Of a DNA stretch of 64,000 nucleotides, positions 47,719 to 55,997 are shown piece after piece. Each line of letters opens with the position of its first letter. Position 1 is the stretch's first letter. Below the pieces are notes generated by a model that saw only the letters and a list, made by a program, of their open reading frames with translations, was not told the origin of the DNA and did not search any database. The stretch is from Neorhizobium petrolearium (GTDB lineage: Bacteria; Pseudomonadota; Alphaproteobacteria; Rhizobiales; Rhizobiaceae): NCBI RefSeq assembly GCF_017873175.1, contig NZ_JAGGJW010000011.1, forward strand, positions 124,001 through 188,000, written 5' to 3'. Position numbers and translations under genes: made by a program.

Positions 47719-48093
47719 ATGGCAATGGCAGCCGTCAGTATCGCGTTCGAAGCGCCGGAAAATCATAGGGGCGCGTGCCCCTCGCACTCCCGTCCGATTG
47801 ATCTCGTTCATCTCGCGCACCAGACCATGGGCGACAAGGCGCTCGAAATCGAAGTGCTGCAGATGTTCGCGCGTCAGGCGCGGCGTGCGCTGCAGGATAT
47901 GACTGGCGCCGATGCTGCGACGACCGCGGCTGTCGCCCATCGCCTGAAGGGGGCCGCCAGCGCGGTCGGTGCTTTCCAGGTTTCAGCAGCAGCCGAGAAA
48001 CTCGAAAACAAGAGCGCGGACGCCGCTTTGAAGGCTGCTGTCGACGCAGCCGTCATTGAAGTGGAAAACTTCATCAATAAGCTCTGCCGCTAG
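47719..48093 (+). CDS. Single-domain histidine phosphotransfer (Hpt) protein
   Basis: 124 residues. The Hpt helix pair is seen as VHLAHQTMGDKALEIEVLQMFARQARRALQDM and VAHRLKGAASAVGAFQVSAAAEKLE. The phospho-accepting His is in AHRLKGAA near residue 74. Such proteins pass phosphate between receiver domains. It is much shorter than ChpT, the CckA partner, and lacks the ATPase-like domain of ChpT, so it probably serves another relay. ATG 47725 is a possible alternative start. Confidence 0.85.
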   Translation: MAMAAVSIAFEAPENHRGACPSHSRPIDLVHLAHQTMGDKALEIEVLQMFARQARRALQDMTGADAATTAAVAHRLKGAASAVGAFQVSAAAEKLENKSADAALKAAVDAAVIEVENFINKLCR

Positions 48094-48228
48094 AGGCATT
48101 AATTTTTGGCTCAGGGCGCCCATGGGACAGCCTGCGGCGCCCGAAAATGTTGACTGAGCCGGGGTTTTATTGGAAGACAGCGCGCTTAAATAAGCCGTAA
48201 CCCTTCAACATCCCGGATTTCCAACATC

Positions 48229-48549
48229 ATGACGAAACTGACCATCGTTGCCTTCGACGGAACGCGCTTCGATATCGACGCCGAACCCGGCTCCACAGTC
48301 ATGGAGAATGCGGTTCGCAATTCCGTTCCCGGCATCGAGGCGGAATGCGGCGGCGCCTGCGCCTGTGCTACCTGTCATGTCTATGTGGACGAGGCCTGGA
48401 CCGAAAAGGTGGGACCGCCTGCACCGATGGAGGAAGACATGCTCGACTTTGCCTTCGAGGTGAGGCCGAATTCCCGGCTTTCCTGTCAGATCAAGGTGAA
48501 GCCCGAGCTCGACGGGCTGGTCGTCAACGTGCCTGAGCGGCAGGCCTGA
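48229..48549 (+). CDS. Adrenodoxin-type [2Fe-2S] ferredoxin
   Basis: 106 residues. The cluster ligands are [11 protein letters not shown] (C-x5-C-x2-C near residues 40-49) and LSCQIKV near residue 86. [19 protein letters not shown] is the typical N-terminal half. It would carry electrons in the cytoplasm, for P450s, Fe-S assembly or haem oxygenation; the partner is not visible here. No isc or suf gene is adjacent. Confidence 0.93.
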   Translation: MTKLTIVAFDGTRFDIDAEPGSTVMENAVRNSVPGIEAECGGACACATCHVYVDEAWTEKVGPPAPMEEDMLDFAFEVRPNSRLSCQIKVKPELDGLVVNVPERQA

Positions 48550-48583
48550 CTTTCTCGTTTTCACGAAAGAAGCGCAAAAAGAA

Positions 48584-48612
48584 GCCTCGCTGCGCAAAAC
48601 TGCAAGCGAGGC
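48584..48612 (+). terminator. Hairpin after the ferredoxin gene
   Basis: GCCTCGCT (48584-48591) pairs with AGCGAGGC (48605-48612) around 13 bases that can themselves form GCA/TGC. It starts 35 bases after the stop. There is no T run. Confidence 0.6.
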
Positions 48613-48652
48613 GAGGCGGGCGCATCACCAACAGGCGAGGGAGGAGACACCT

Positions 48653-48757
48653 GTGGCTGAAGACGCGCCAGGAGAACCTAAAAAGCGCGGAAAACGATAC
48701 TCACGGATGCCGAGGGGGCTGTGCAACGTATCGCCGCCCGATCGGAACGCACACTGA
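48653..48757 (+). CDS. Candidate small basic protein, 34 residues
   Basis: A GTG start is preceded by GGAGGAG at six-base spacing, among the best ribosome-binding sites in the window. The product would begin MAEDAPGEPKKRGKRYS and end DRNAH; it is basic and Pro-rich, with no membrane segment and no recognised family. It sits after the ferredoxin terminator. The codon content does not prove coding, and the leader of a small RNA is an alternative. Confidence 0.3.
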   Translation: MAEDAPGEPKKRGKRYSRMPRGLCNVSPPDRNAH

Positions 48758-48943
48758 TCTCGTTGCTATCTACCTCGTTTGCTTCGCCTTTTGACGAATC
48801 GCCGGCAGATCAGCTCATGTCTTGTCTATATATGAGATTCGTATTTTAGGCTATCGCGATAAATCATCCGTCATTGGCCGGATGAGGCGCAAGCTTCACG
48901 AAAGCTTCGCAGCGCTTGAGTTGGCGATTTCAAGGAACACGGC

Positions 48944-49555
48944 TTACTTGCCTCTGCGTTTCAGGTTGTACTGCAGAAGCCGCATCAGGCGCGCATCGAA
49001 ATTCGCCGCCTCGACCCGATCGAAGCGCAACTGTTCCCGGTCATGGGATTCGAGAAGCCGGCTCGTGATCTCCGCCACCTGTTTCTCCAGCACGTCACAA
49101 CTCCGATTCGGACGAAGGGCGAGCAGCTCCCGTTCCAACTGGTAGGCATGGTTGCGGGCGATCTCCGCATGGCGCTCCTCGTGCCGCTTGATATCCGTCG
49201 AGAGCGTGTCCCAGATGAAACCAAGGTCCGCTGTGGCGTGTCTGCGATTGCTCCAGCGTGGCAGGACGATGCGGGTGCGCAACGTCACTCGCGCGCCGCT
49301 GATCTCGCAGCGGCCGCCCTTTTCCATATAGGTGACGTCGCCGCCGAATTTGATCTCCGTCGCCCCCGGGTGGCGGTGTCCGGTCGTGCGCGTGACGGGG
49401 CCTCGCTTCTCGAGTTCCTTGTCGAGATCTTCCGCCGTGCGTCCGCCGATCCGGAAATAGGAATAGGTCTTGGTGATGGCTGGCTGGGCCGAAGCCACCG
49501 CCGGGATCACGCAGAGGAAAAGAATTGCACCGGAAAGCCGGCGGACCCTGCGCAT
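48944..49555 (-). CDS. Exported DUF922 protein (putative zinc protease)
   Basis: 203 residues from the ATG at 49555, with AGAGA nine bases upstream; longer frames to 49612 are possible. A signal peptide ends in AVASA-Q near residue 24. The DUF922 core contains TYSYFRIGGRTAEDLDKELEKRGP and the metal-motif-like DIKRHEERHAEIARNHA. The HEERH pentad resembles an HExxH zinc site. Annotations call the family a secreted Zn-dependent protease, without direct proof I know of. It is divergent from folP by 115 bases. Confidence 0.82.
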   Translation of the reverse strand: MRRVRRLSGAILFLCVIPAVASAQPAITKTYSYFRIGGRTAEDLDKELEKRGPVTRTTGHRHPGATEIKFGGDVTYMEKGGRCEISGARVTLRTRIVLPRWSNRRHATADLGFIWDTLSTDIKRHEERHAEIARNHAYQLERELLALRPNRSCDVLEKQVAEITSRLLESHDREQLRFDRVEAANFDARLMRLLQYNLKRRGK

Positions 49556-49670
49556 TAAAAACATTCTCTGGCCTGCGAAGTTGAACTTCAACCAAGCTTG
49601 GGGCATAGCCAATGGGAGCGCAACACAAAGGCATGAAATTTTGCGTTACCTCTCGACAGATGGACAGCCG

Positions 49671-50546
49671 GTGACATCGCGGCGCAACAGGTCATGGCAC
49701 GTTGGGCGGGGCCGGACCCTCGAGCTTGGCCCGACGGGCCATATCATGGCGATCATCAACGTCACGCCGGATTCCTTTTCCGATGGCGGACGCTACGGAA
49801 CCGTCGATGCTGCGGTGGCTCACGCACTCGCCTGTGTCCGCGACGGCGCCGCAATTCTCGACATCGGCGGCGAATCGACGCGGCCCGGCGCGGCGGAAGT
49901 AATGGCCGCAGAAGAGCAGGGCCGTATCCTGCCGGTCATCGAGAGGCTTGCGGCAGAGACCGACGCGCTGATCTCGATTGACACCTATCGTACCGAGACG
50001 GCGAGGCTCGCCATGGCGGCAGGCGCCCACATCATCAACGACGTGCACGGCCTGCAGCGCGAGCCGGAGATCGCAACGGTCGCCGCGGCGACGGGAGCCG
50101 GCATCTGCATCATGCATACCGGCCGGGGCCGCGAACAGGAAAAGCGGGCAGACCGCATCGCGGACCAGGAATTCTTTCTCACAAAATCGCTTGAGATCGC
50201 CCGTGCCGCCGGCATTCCCGAAGAGGCGATCGTACTCGATCCGGGCTTCGGTTTCGCCAAGAACCGCGACGACGACATGGAGCTGATGGCGCGCTTCGCC
50301 GAGCTGCACCGGCTTGGCTTTCCACTGCTTGTCGGTACATCGCGAAAGCGTTTCATCGGTGCGGGGACAGGCCGCGACAAGCCGGAGGAACGCGATGTCG
50401 CGACCGCAGCGACCACTGCCATCCTGCGGCTTGCGGGAGCGGCGATCTTCCGCGTCCACAATGTCGCCGCCAACCGCGATGCGCTGGCGATGGCCGACGC
50501 CGTGCTGGCTGCCGCCTGGGCCCATGAGGAAAAAGGAAATACCTGA
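49671..50546 (+). CDS. folP: Dihydropteroate synthase
   Basis: 291 residues from GTG 49671 (MTSRRNRSWHVGRGR). Signatures are IMAIINVTPDSFSDGG and DIGGESTRPGA. The C-terminal half holds VLDPGFGFAKN, LVGTSRKRFIG and FRVHNVAANRDAL. It joins 7,8-dihydropterin pyrophosphate with p-aminobenzoate and is the target of sulfonamides. First gene of folP-folB-folK; the stop overlaps the folB ATG by one base. Confidence 0.95.
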   Translation: MTSRRNRSWHVGRGRTLELGPTGHIMAIINVTPDSFSDGGRYGTVDAAVAHALACVRDGAAILDIGGESTRPGAAEVMAAEEQGRILPVIERLAAETDALISIDTYRTETARLAMAAGAHIINDVHGLQREPEIATVAAATGAGICIMHTGRGREQEKRADRIADQEFFLTKSLEIARAAGIPEEAIVLDPGFGFAKNRDDDMELMARFAELHRLGFPLLVGTSRKRFIGAGTGRDKPEERDVATAATTAILRLAGAAIFRVHNVAANRDALAMADAVLAAAWAHEEKGNT

Positions 50547-50911
50547 TGGGCACCTATACGATCACGCTGAAAAACTGCGGCTTTTATGCCCGGCATGGCG
50601 CATTTGAGCAGGAAGCCACGCTCGGCCAGCGCTTCTTCGTCGACGTCGTCATGCATGTGGCAGCGGACGAGGCGCTCGAAAACGATGATGTCGAGAGTAC
50701 GGTCCACTACGGCATCGCCTATGAGATTGTCGAAAAAGTCGTAACGCAGAACCGCCGCAACCTGATCGAGGCGCTCGCCAGAGATATCGCCGTGGCGCTC
50801 TGCGCCTGGTCTCCGCAGATCAAGCGTGCCGATATCACCGTTCGCAAGCCGAGCGTGCCGATCCCGGGTATCCTGGATTATGCGGAGGTGCGAGTTGAGC
50901 ACGTCGCCTGA
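50546..50911 (+). CDS. folB: Dihydroneopterin aldolase
   Basis: 121 residues. The conserved start ITLKNCGFYARHGAFEQEATLGQRFFVDV holds the active-site Glu, and the Lys is in ADITVRKPSVPIPG. It cleaves dihydroneopterin to 6-hydroxymethyl-dihydropterin. It is translationally coupled to folP, and its end overlaps folK by 17 bases. Confidence 0.95.
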   Translation: MGTYTITLKNCGFYARHGAFEQEATLGQRFFVDVVMHVAADEALENDDVESTVHYGIAYEIVEKVVTQNRRNLIEALARDIAVALCAWSPQIKRADITVRKPSVPIPGILDYAEVRVEHVA

Positions 50912-51422
50912 AAAGTCCTTCGAGATCGCCGCATTGGGTATCGGCGGCAATATCGGCGATCCCCCGGCCGCCATGGCCGAAGCCCTGCGGCAACTCGATC
51001 GGCGCGACGATTGCCGCGTCCTCGCCGTTTCGAAACTTTATTCGACTCCGCCCTGGGGAAAGACGGATCAGGCGGATTTCTTCAACTGCTGTGCGCTGGT
51101 GGAAACGTCGCTGGATCCCGAGGAGCTTCTCGATGTCTGCCTGTCGATCGAACGGGGCATGAAGAGAGTGCGACTGGAGCGCTGGGGGCCGCGTACCATC
51201 GACATGGACATCCTCACCTACGGGACGCGTAAGCAGAAGACCGAGAAACTGGAATTGCCGCACCCACGCATGACCGAGCGGGGCTTTGTGATGATGCCGC
51301 TTGCAGATATCGCACCGGACCTTCTGGTGAAGGGACGGAAAGTGGGCGAGTGGCTCCGGGAAACGGATACCGCCGGCATCAAGATCGTTGATGCCGGCCA
51401 GGATTGGTGGCTGGGCGCGTAA
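50895..51422 (+). CDS. folK: 6-Hydroxymethyl-dihydropterin pyrophosphokinase
   Basis: 175 residues from TTG 50895, chosen for GGAGG six bases upstream and for the start of homology (IAALGIGGNIGDPPAAM). The HPPK signature is RWGPRTIDMDILTYG, with metal-binding Asp residues. ELPHPRMTERGFVMMPLADIAPDL follows. It transfers pyrophosphate from ATP to the pterin, feeding FolP. The rare TTG start inside the folB 3' end suggests coupling and low yield. Confidence 0.93.
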   Translation: MSTSPEKSFEIAALGIGGNIGDPPAAMAEALRQLDRRDDCRVLAVSKLYSTPPWGKTDQADFFNCCALVETSLDPEELLDVCLSIERGMKRVRLERWGPRTIDMDILTYGTRKQKTEKLELPHPRMTERGFVMMPLADIAPDLLVKGRKVGEWLRETDTAGIKIVDAGQDWWLGA

Positions 51423-51440
51423 TCGCCGCGGACCCGGTCT

Positions 51441-51995
51441 TTACTGGTTGATCGAACCGACGGCGATCGAATCGAGGTCTCGGTCGAGGCTGAGCCCGAT
51501 GACCGGGATCATCTGGTCTTCGACCTTGACCGAAATCGTGATGTTCATCTTGTTCTCGCCACGCAGACTGGCCACCATGGCGCCGTTGAGCTTGGCGCGG
51601 TTGATGCCCATCACGACCTTGTCGCCATTGACCGACCCGGAGATGATGTCGAGACCCTTGCCTTCCGCACCGTCCAGGAACTTGCCGGTATAACCGCGAC
51701 CGCTCTGGGTGATAACCGCCGACATAGGTTGCTGGAAGACGCCGACCCGGCAGGTGCCATCGAGTTTGATGCCGACATCGCCGTCCGGAGTCGGCGCACC
51801 GGTCAGGCTGCAACTGAATTTGGTGCCCTTGTATTTGCCGGCAACGATTTCGCCCGGGCCTTTCCAGGCACCGGCGACCGACTGGAAGAAAACCTTGTCG
51901 CGAGGAGCGGCTTCCGCTTGCGGAGCCATGGCCGACGTGGCCGCAACAGTCAGAACGGCAAGCCCGCCGATAAGCGAAAGGAGGCGCGGATACAT
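51441..51995 (-). CDS. Conserved secreted protein of unknown function
   Basis: 184 residues from the ATG at 51995. A signal peptide ends in APQAEA near residue 29. The mature part begins PRDKVFFQSVAGAWKGPGEIVAGKYKGTKFSCSLTG and is beta-rich, with one Cys pair (CSLTG and GTCRVG). The pattern suggests a small barrel or lipocalin-like fold, but I do not recognise a family. It lies beyond the folK stop on the other strand and is preceded by a TTAACCAT-type octamer. Confidence 0.72.
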   Translation of the reverse strand: MYPRLLSLIGGLAVLTVAATSAMAPQAEAAPRDKVFFQSVAGAWKGPGEIVAGKYKGTKFSCSLTGAPTPDGDVGIKLDGTCRVGVFQQPMSAVITQSGRGYTGKFLDGAEGKGLDIISGSVNGDKVVMGINRAKLNGAMVASLRGENKMNITISVKVEDQMIPVIGLSLDRDLDSIAVGSINQ

Positions 51996-52047
51996 GATAC
52001 TTTCCCCGACAAGCAGCGACGTTAAGTGCTTCGTAATTTAGGCGGGA

Positions 52048-52055
52048 ATGGTTAA
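52048..52055 (-). promoter_or_regulatory. TTAACCAT octamer, second candidate CtrA site
   Basis: ATGGTTAA on the plus strand reads TTAACCAT towards the secreted-protein gene, whose start is 53 bases away. The gap between the two minus-strand genes is only 108 bases, so this octamer is in its promoter region. Confidence 0.3.
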
Positions 52056-52103
52056 TGAGTGGTATCCGTAGCCGGATTGCAGCGACCCTCGATCGGCCTA
52101 TTC

Positions 52104-53177
52104 TCAGTCTTTCCGGCTGCCGACCGCTGCAATATCCGAGATGAAATCGCCGATCCCCGGGCGCTTTACTGCCTTGAAAGGAAGTGGCCGGCAGAGGTCC
52201 ATGGCGGCGATACCGATTCGAGCGGTGAGCAGCCCGTTGATGACCCCTTCACCGAGCCTCTTCGACAGTTTCGAAGCAAGCCCATGGCCGAGCACCTGCT
52301 GGGCGAGGCCGTCGCCGACGGCGATGGAGCCCGTGACGGCGAGATGCGCGATCACGTCCCGCATCAGCCTCATGAGGCCGAGAGTACCCGGCCGGCCGCC
52401 ATAAAGTTCCGCCATGGCGCGGATAAGCCTTGTGACTTCGAATAGCACATAGGCAAGGTCGACGATCGCGCGGGGGCTGACGGCGGTGACGATCGAAACG
52501 CGTTTGGATGAGCCGAGGATCAATGCGCGGGCCTTGCGGTCGAGAGGAGCCAGGAGTTCCCGTTCGGCCAGTTCCAGAAGCTGCGGGCCGTCAATAATAT
52601 CGTCTTTCGTGGCATCGAGCGTGGCCCGGCCCCTGGCGGTCTCGGCGCGATGGCTGAGGATTTTCGCAAGCCTCGAGACAACGGAGCGTGCCGCTGCCGG
52701 ACGAGGGGAAAGGATCGCTTCCTCGGCTTCCGTCTTCAACGTCTGGACGGCGGAAAGCCGCATCATGCCGAAGATTTCACGACCGATGATCACCGCCACG
52801 GCGAGAAGCCCGACCCCGAGCGCGATCAGTGCCGCATAGCCGAGCCAGTCGGCGCGCGAGAAGAGGTCGCGGATCACCCGGTCGGCCCACAGTCCGAAGG
52901 CAAGCGACAGGAAGGTGCCGAAGGCGGCGAGCGCCAGATTGACGAAGGAGAATTTCTTGCGCGCCCGCGGCTCGGCAACAGGGATCGCTTCCGGGGCGAG
53001 CTCGGCCGGTGTCACGAAAGGGTCCTGCTCATCAGGGGTGACGACGACCTCGCCCTCAAAACTGCGCGGGCTGCGACGGACCGGGGGGGCTGCCTCGCCG
53101 CGAGACATCGCTTCTTCTTCCACCGCGAAGGAGGCGGGTCGGCGCTTGCCGTTCTGAGGTGTCTCGGGCGGTTTCAT
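52104..53177 (-). CDS. ycjF: YcjF-family membrane protein (TIGR01620/DUF697)
   Basis: 357 residues. An acidic and basic N-terminal 90 residues precede two membrane helices (LALAAFGTFLSLAFGLWADRVI and LGYAALIALGVGLLAVAVII). The DUF697 part follows, including SPRAIVDLAYVLFEVTRLIRAMAELYGG. In many proteobacteria it is paired with YcjX. Its ATG overlaps the ycjX stop by four bases, so both are made together. Function is unknown; stress links are reported for E. coli homologues. Confidence 0.88.
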   Translation of the reverse strand: MKPPETPQNGKRRPASFAVEEEAMSRGEAAPPVRRSPRSFEGEVVVTPDEQDPFVTPAELAPEAIPVAEPRARKKFSFVNLALAAFGTFLSLAFGLWADRVIRDLFSRADWLGYAALIALGVGLLAVAVIIGREIFGMMRLSAVQTLKTEAEEAILSPRPAAARSVVSRLAKILSHRAETARGRATLDATKDDIIDGPQLLELAERELLAPLDRKARALILGSSKRVSIVTAVSPRAIVDLAYVLFEVTRLIRAMAELYGGRPGTLGLMRLMRDVIAHLAVTGSIAVGDGLAQQVLGHGLASKLSKRLGEGVINGLLTARIGIAAMDLCRPLPFKAVKRPGIGDFISDIAAVGSRKD

Positions 53178-54643
53178 GCGAGGCGGTCTCCGAACAGGAA
53201 CTGCATGGCGCGGTCGAGCCGGATATGCGGCACCGAAAGTTTCAGGCCGCCGTTCGACTCTTCCAGCGCCGGCGGGCGGAAGCGAACGACGTTGATTTCC
53301 GGAAGTTCCGCGGTCGGTGTATCGAGATTTTGAAATAATGCTTCAGGATTATCAGGTAAGTCACCGGGAAATATCGCAGTTTTCTTATTTCCGTCGAAAC
53401 GTTCACCATTGATTGTCTCACCCGCCATCGGCGTACCGACGATGACTGGCAGGATGTGATTGTCCTCCTTGACAGTCGCCTCGCGGGTAGCGCGGACGGA
53501 AGCGATCGCCATCACCTCGATGCCCGCGCCTGCCATGCCGATTCGCTGGATCGCGCGATCGACCAGACGGCCGGTGAGCCTTTCCAGCCGGTCATGGCTT
53601 TCGTGATGCAGGTGGTCCGCCTTGGTGGCGGCGACCAGAACCTTGTCGATCCTCCGGCCGATGAGCGACGAGAAGAAGCTGTTGCTGCCGGGGCGGAAAC
53701 AGGCGAGCACGTCGGTCAGCGCGCGCTCCAGATCCTGCACGGCTTCCGGGCCGCGGTTGATCGCCTGAAGAGCGTCGATCAGCACGATCTGCCGGTCGAG
53801 CCGAGCGAAATGCTCGCGGAAAAAGGGTTTGACGACCACGTTTTTATATGCGTCGTAGCGGCGCTCCATCATGGCCCGCAGCGAACCCTTGGAGGCTTTT
53901 GTCTCCGAAACGTTCGGCAGCGGCGCGAAGGTGAGCGCGGGCGAACCTTCCAGATCGCCGGGCATCAGAAAGCGTCCGGGCGGCAAGGTCGACAGCGAGC
54001 GCTCATCCGCCTTGCATGCTCTCAGATAAGCTGCAAAAGCCTCCGAAAGGCGCCGCGCCGTCATCTCGTCCGCCGGCGCATCCATGTCGATGCTCGACGC
54101 CAGCGCCAGCCACTCGCGCGACAATTCCTTGCGGATTCCGGTTTCGGCGAGCGTTACGGTGTTCTCGCTGAACGCACGAAAATCCTGGGTGAGAAGCGGA
54201 AGGTCGAGCAGCCATTCTCCGGGATAATCGACGATGTCGATCGAAAGCCGGCCGCGCGAGAACATCCGGCTCCAGCTGCTGGCGCTCTGATAGTCGAGCG
54301 TGATGCGCAGTTCTGAAATGGCGCGGGTCGAATCCGGCCAGATGCGGTCGCGCACCAGCGCCTGGATATGGTCCTCATACTGAAAGCGCGGGATGGCGTC
54401 GTCGGGTTGCGGTTCTAGCCGCACGTCAGACACGCGCCCGGAGCGCACGGCTTCGAAAAGCGGCAGACGGCCGCCGTTCAGAAGATTGTGGACGAGCGAT
54501 GAGATGAACACCGTTTTGCCGGCTCGCGACAGGCCGGTGACGCCAAGCCGGATGGCGGGATGCATGAGGCCAGAGGCCCGATCGGTGATATTGTCGAGCG
54601 CGATGCGCGCATCGTCGGTGAAGCTGGTAAGCGAAGGCGGCAA
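53174..54643 (-). CDS. ycjX: YcjX-family P-loop GTPase-like protein (DUF463)
   Basis: 489 residues. The P-loop is GLSRAGKTVFISSLVHNLL near residue 37. DIVDYPGEWLLDLPLL is the switch-like motif, and VAATKADHLH is the NKxD equivalent. The start appears to be TTG at 54643 with GGAA upstream. The family binds GTP and is thought to act with YcjF at the membrane. It overlaps ycjF by four bases and is 71 bases from the SixA-type gene. Confidence 0.9.
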   Translation of the reverse strand: MPPSLTSFTDDARIALDNITDRASGLMHPAIRLGVTGLSRAGKTVFISSLVHNLLNGGRLPLFEAVRSGRVSDVRLEPQPDDAIPRFQYEDHIQALVRDRIWPDSTRAISELRITLDYQSASSWSRMFSRGRLSIDIVDYPGEWLLDLPLLTQDFRAFSENTVTLAETGIRKELSREWLALASSIDMDAPADEMTARRLSEAFAAYLRACKADERSLSTLPPGRFLMPGDLEGSPALTFAPLPNVSETKASKGSLRAMMERRYDAYKNVVVKPFFREHFARLDRQIVLIDALQAINRGPEAVQDLERALTDVLACFRPGSNSFFSSLIGRRIDKVLVAATKADHLHHESHDRLERLTGRLVDRAIQRIGMAGAGIEVMAIASVRATREATVKEDNHILPVIVGTPMAGETINGERFDGNKKTAIFPGDLPDNPEALFQNLDTPTAELPEINVVRFRPPALEESNGGLKLSVPHIRLDRAMQFLFGDRLA

Positions 54644-54714
54644 GGCGTCGTTCCGGGTTCAAGGTTCCAGCTATATAGGAAGCGGAGACGATGCCGCAAA
54701 GGCGGCAGCACGTC

Positions 54715-55224
54715 TCAGGCCGTCAGGAAGTCGATCAGCACCCAGGCCGCGCCGGAACCCGCAACAATCCCTCGATAATCGAGCACGGCCAGACCGGCAG
54801 GCGGATAGCCGCCCGGAATGGCGGCGACCATCTGGTCGGCACCAATCAACGCTTCCAGCACCTCTTCCATGGTCGGGTTATGGCCGATCAGCATCACCGA
54901 GGCGCTTTCCTTCTGGCCCTCGATAACGGCCATATAGGTGCCGAGCGAGCCGTTGTAGAGCTCGTCGATATAGATCGGTTCGATCTCCTCGTCGGTCGCG
55001 CGTCGCACGGCTTCCGCCGTTTGACGGCAGCGGACGGCGGTCGAGCTGATCACGATATCGGGCCTGTAGTTCCTGTCGGCCGCTTTGTCGGCGACGACCT
55101 CGGCCTCGGCAAAGCCCTGATTGTCGAGCGCCCGGTCGAAATCATGCTGTCCCGGCTCCGCCCAGCCGGACTTGGCGTGGCGCAGGAGATAGATGCGGGA
55201 AGGAGGAGGAGTGATCGTCGTCAT
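54715..55224 (-). CDS. SixA-type histidine phosphatase
   Basis: 169 residues from the ATG at 55224; a longer frame to 55242 is less likely. The RHG phosphatase motif is LLRHAKSGW near residue 12, and the second His is in MLIGHNPTMEEV near 107. E. coli SixA removes phosphate from Hpt domains or the nitrogen phosphotransferase system, but many relatives act elsewhere. It lies just upstream of ycjX in the same direction. Confidence 0.88.
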   Translation of the reverse strand: MTTITPPPSRIYLLRHAKSGWAEPGQHDFDRALDNQGFAEAEVVADKAADRNYRPDIVISSTAVRCRQTAEAVRRATDEEIEPIYIDELYNGSLGTYMAVIEGQKESASVMLIGHNPTMEEVLEALIGADQMVAAIPGGYPPAGLAVLDYRGIVAGSGAAWVLIDFLTA

Positions 55225-55494
55225 GCCCGGCGCCGAAACCAAAGAAATTCACTGGATGGGTAGCCTTTCGACGGGATACTCGTCAACTGCCCGAAATGTT
55301 TCGCTGGAACCGACACGAGCCGGCAAGGTCAAGCATAAGAATACTGGCTGCAGTCAATAAAGCTTAAAAAATAGCCATTTAGCTGAATTTTATGACGGTT
55401 TTAAAAATATCTTAATGCTTGGCGGAAGGCTTGAACCGGCATAGGCGAATAGGATATAGAGGCGCCGCATGAGATGTTCTTCAGGAGAATCGCG

Positions 55495-55914
55495 TTGAGT
55501 GAGAAGATCGATCTTAGCAATTATGTGCTCTCGGAAGACGACGAGTTCATGAATGCAAATCAAAAAGCGTATTTCCGGGCAAAGTTGATTGCTTGGAAAA
55601 ATGACATCCTGAGAGAAGCGCGCGAAACGCTGGATCATCTGGCAGAAGAAAGCGCAAATCATCCCGATCTCGCCGATCGGGCCTCCTCCGAAACCGACAG
55701 AGCCATCGAACTCCGCGCCCGCGACCGCCAGCGCAAGCTGATTGCCAAGATTGACGCCGCCCTCCAGCGTATCGAAGACGGCACCTACGGCTATTGCGAA
55801 GAGACCGGTGAGCCGATCGGGCTCAAGCGTCTTGACGCCCGACCGATTGCGACGCTGTCGATTGAAGCGCAGGAACGGCACGAACGCCGCGAGAAGGTCT
55901 ACCGGGACGAATAG
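55495..55914 (+). CDS. dksA: DksA-family RNA polymerase-binding regulator
   Basis: 139 residues from TTG 55495 with AGGAGAA six bases upstream; an ATG at 55474 would add seven. Helical coiled-coil residues about 30-95 lead to IEDGTYGYCEETGEPIGLKRLDARPIATLSIEAQ. Only the first of the four zinc-finger cysteines of E. coli DksA is kept; the others are T, S and A. The acidic tip residues (ADRASSETDRAIELRARD) are present, so it should still enter the polymerase channel and work with ppGpp. Confidence 0.93.
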   Translation: MSEKIDLSNYVLSEDDEFMNANQKAYFRAKLIAWKNDILREARETLDHLAEESANHPDLADRASSETDRAIELRARDRQRKLIAKIDAALQRIEDGTYGYCEETGEPIGLKRLDARPIATLSIEAQERHERREKVYRDE

Positions 55915-55944
55915 TTTCACGATTTCGCCGAAACGCAATTTGAG

Positions 55945-55968
55945 GGCACGGTTCTCCGTGCCTTTTTT
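55945..55968 (+). terminator. Terminator of dksA
   Basis: GGCACGG-TTCT-CCGTGCC followed by six T residues, 30 bases after the dksA stop. The next gene is convergent. Confidence 0.9.
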
Positions 55969-55997
55969 ATTGGCGAGAAATCATAGGAGACCGTCGC

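Larger units (their letters stand above)
48550..48943. other. Long gap after the ferredoxin gene
   Basis: 394 bases holding a terminator hairpin (48584-48612), a 34-codon open frame with an ideal ribosome-binding site (48653-48757), and then sequence without evident features up to the end of the DUF922 gene. A small RNA cannot be excluded. Confidence 0.45.

Noticed and set aside
48114-48142. GGGCGCC/GGCGCCC inverted repeat after the hpt gene
   Set aside because: Seven-base stem with a 15-base loop and no T run; too weak for a terminator call.
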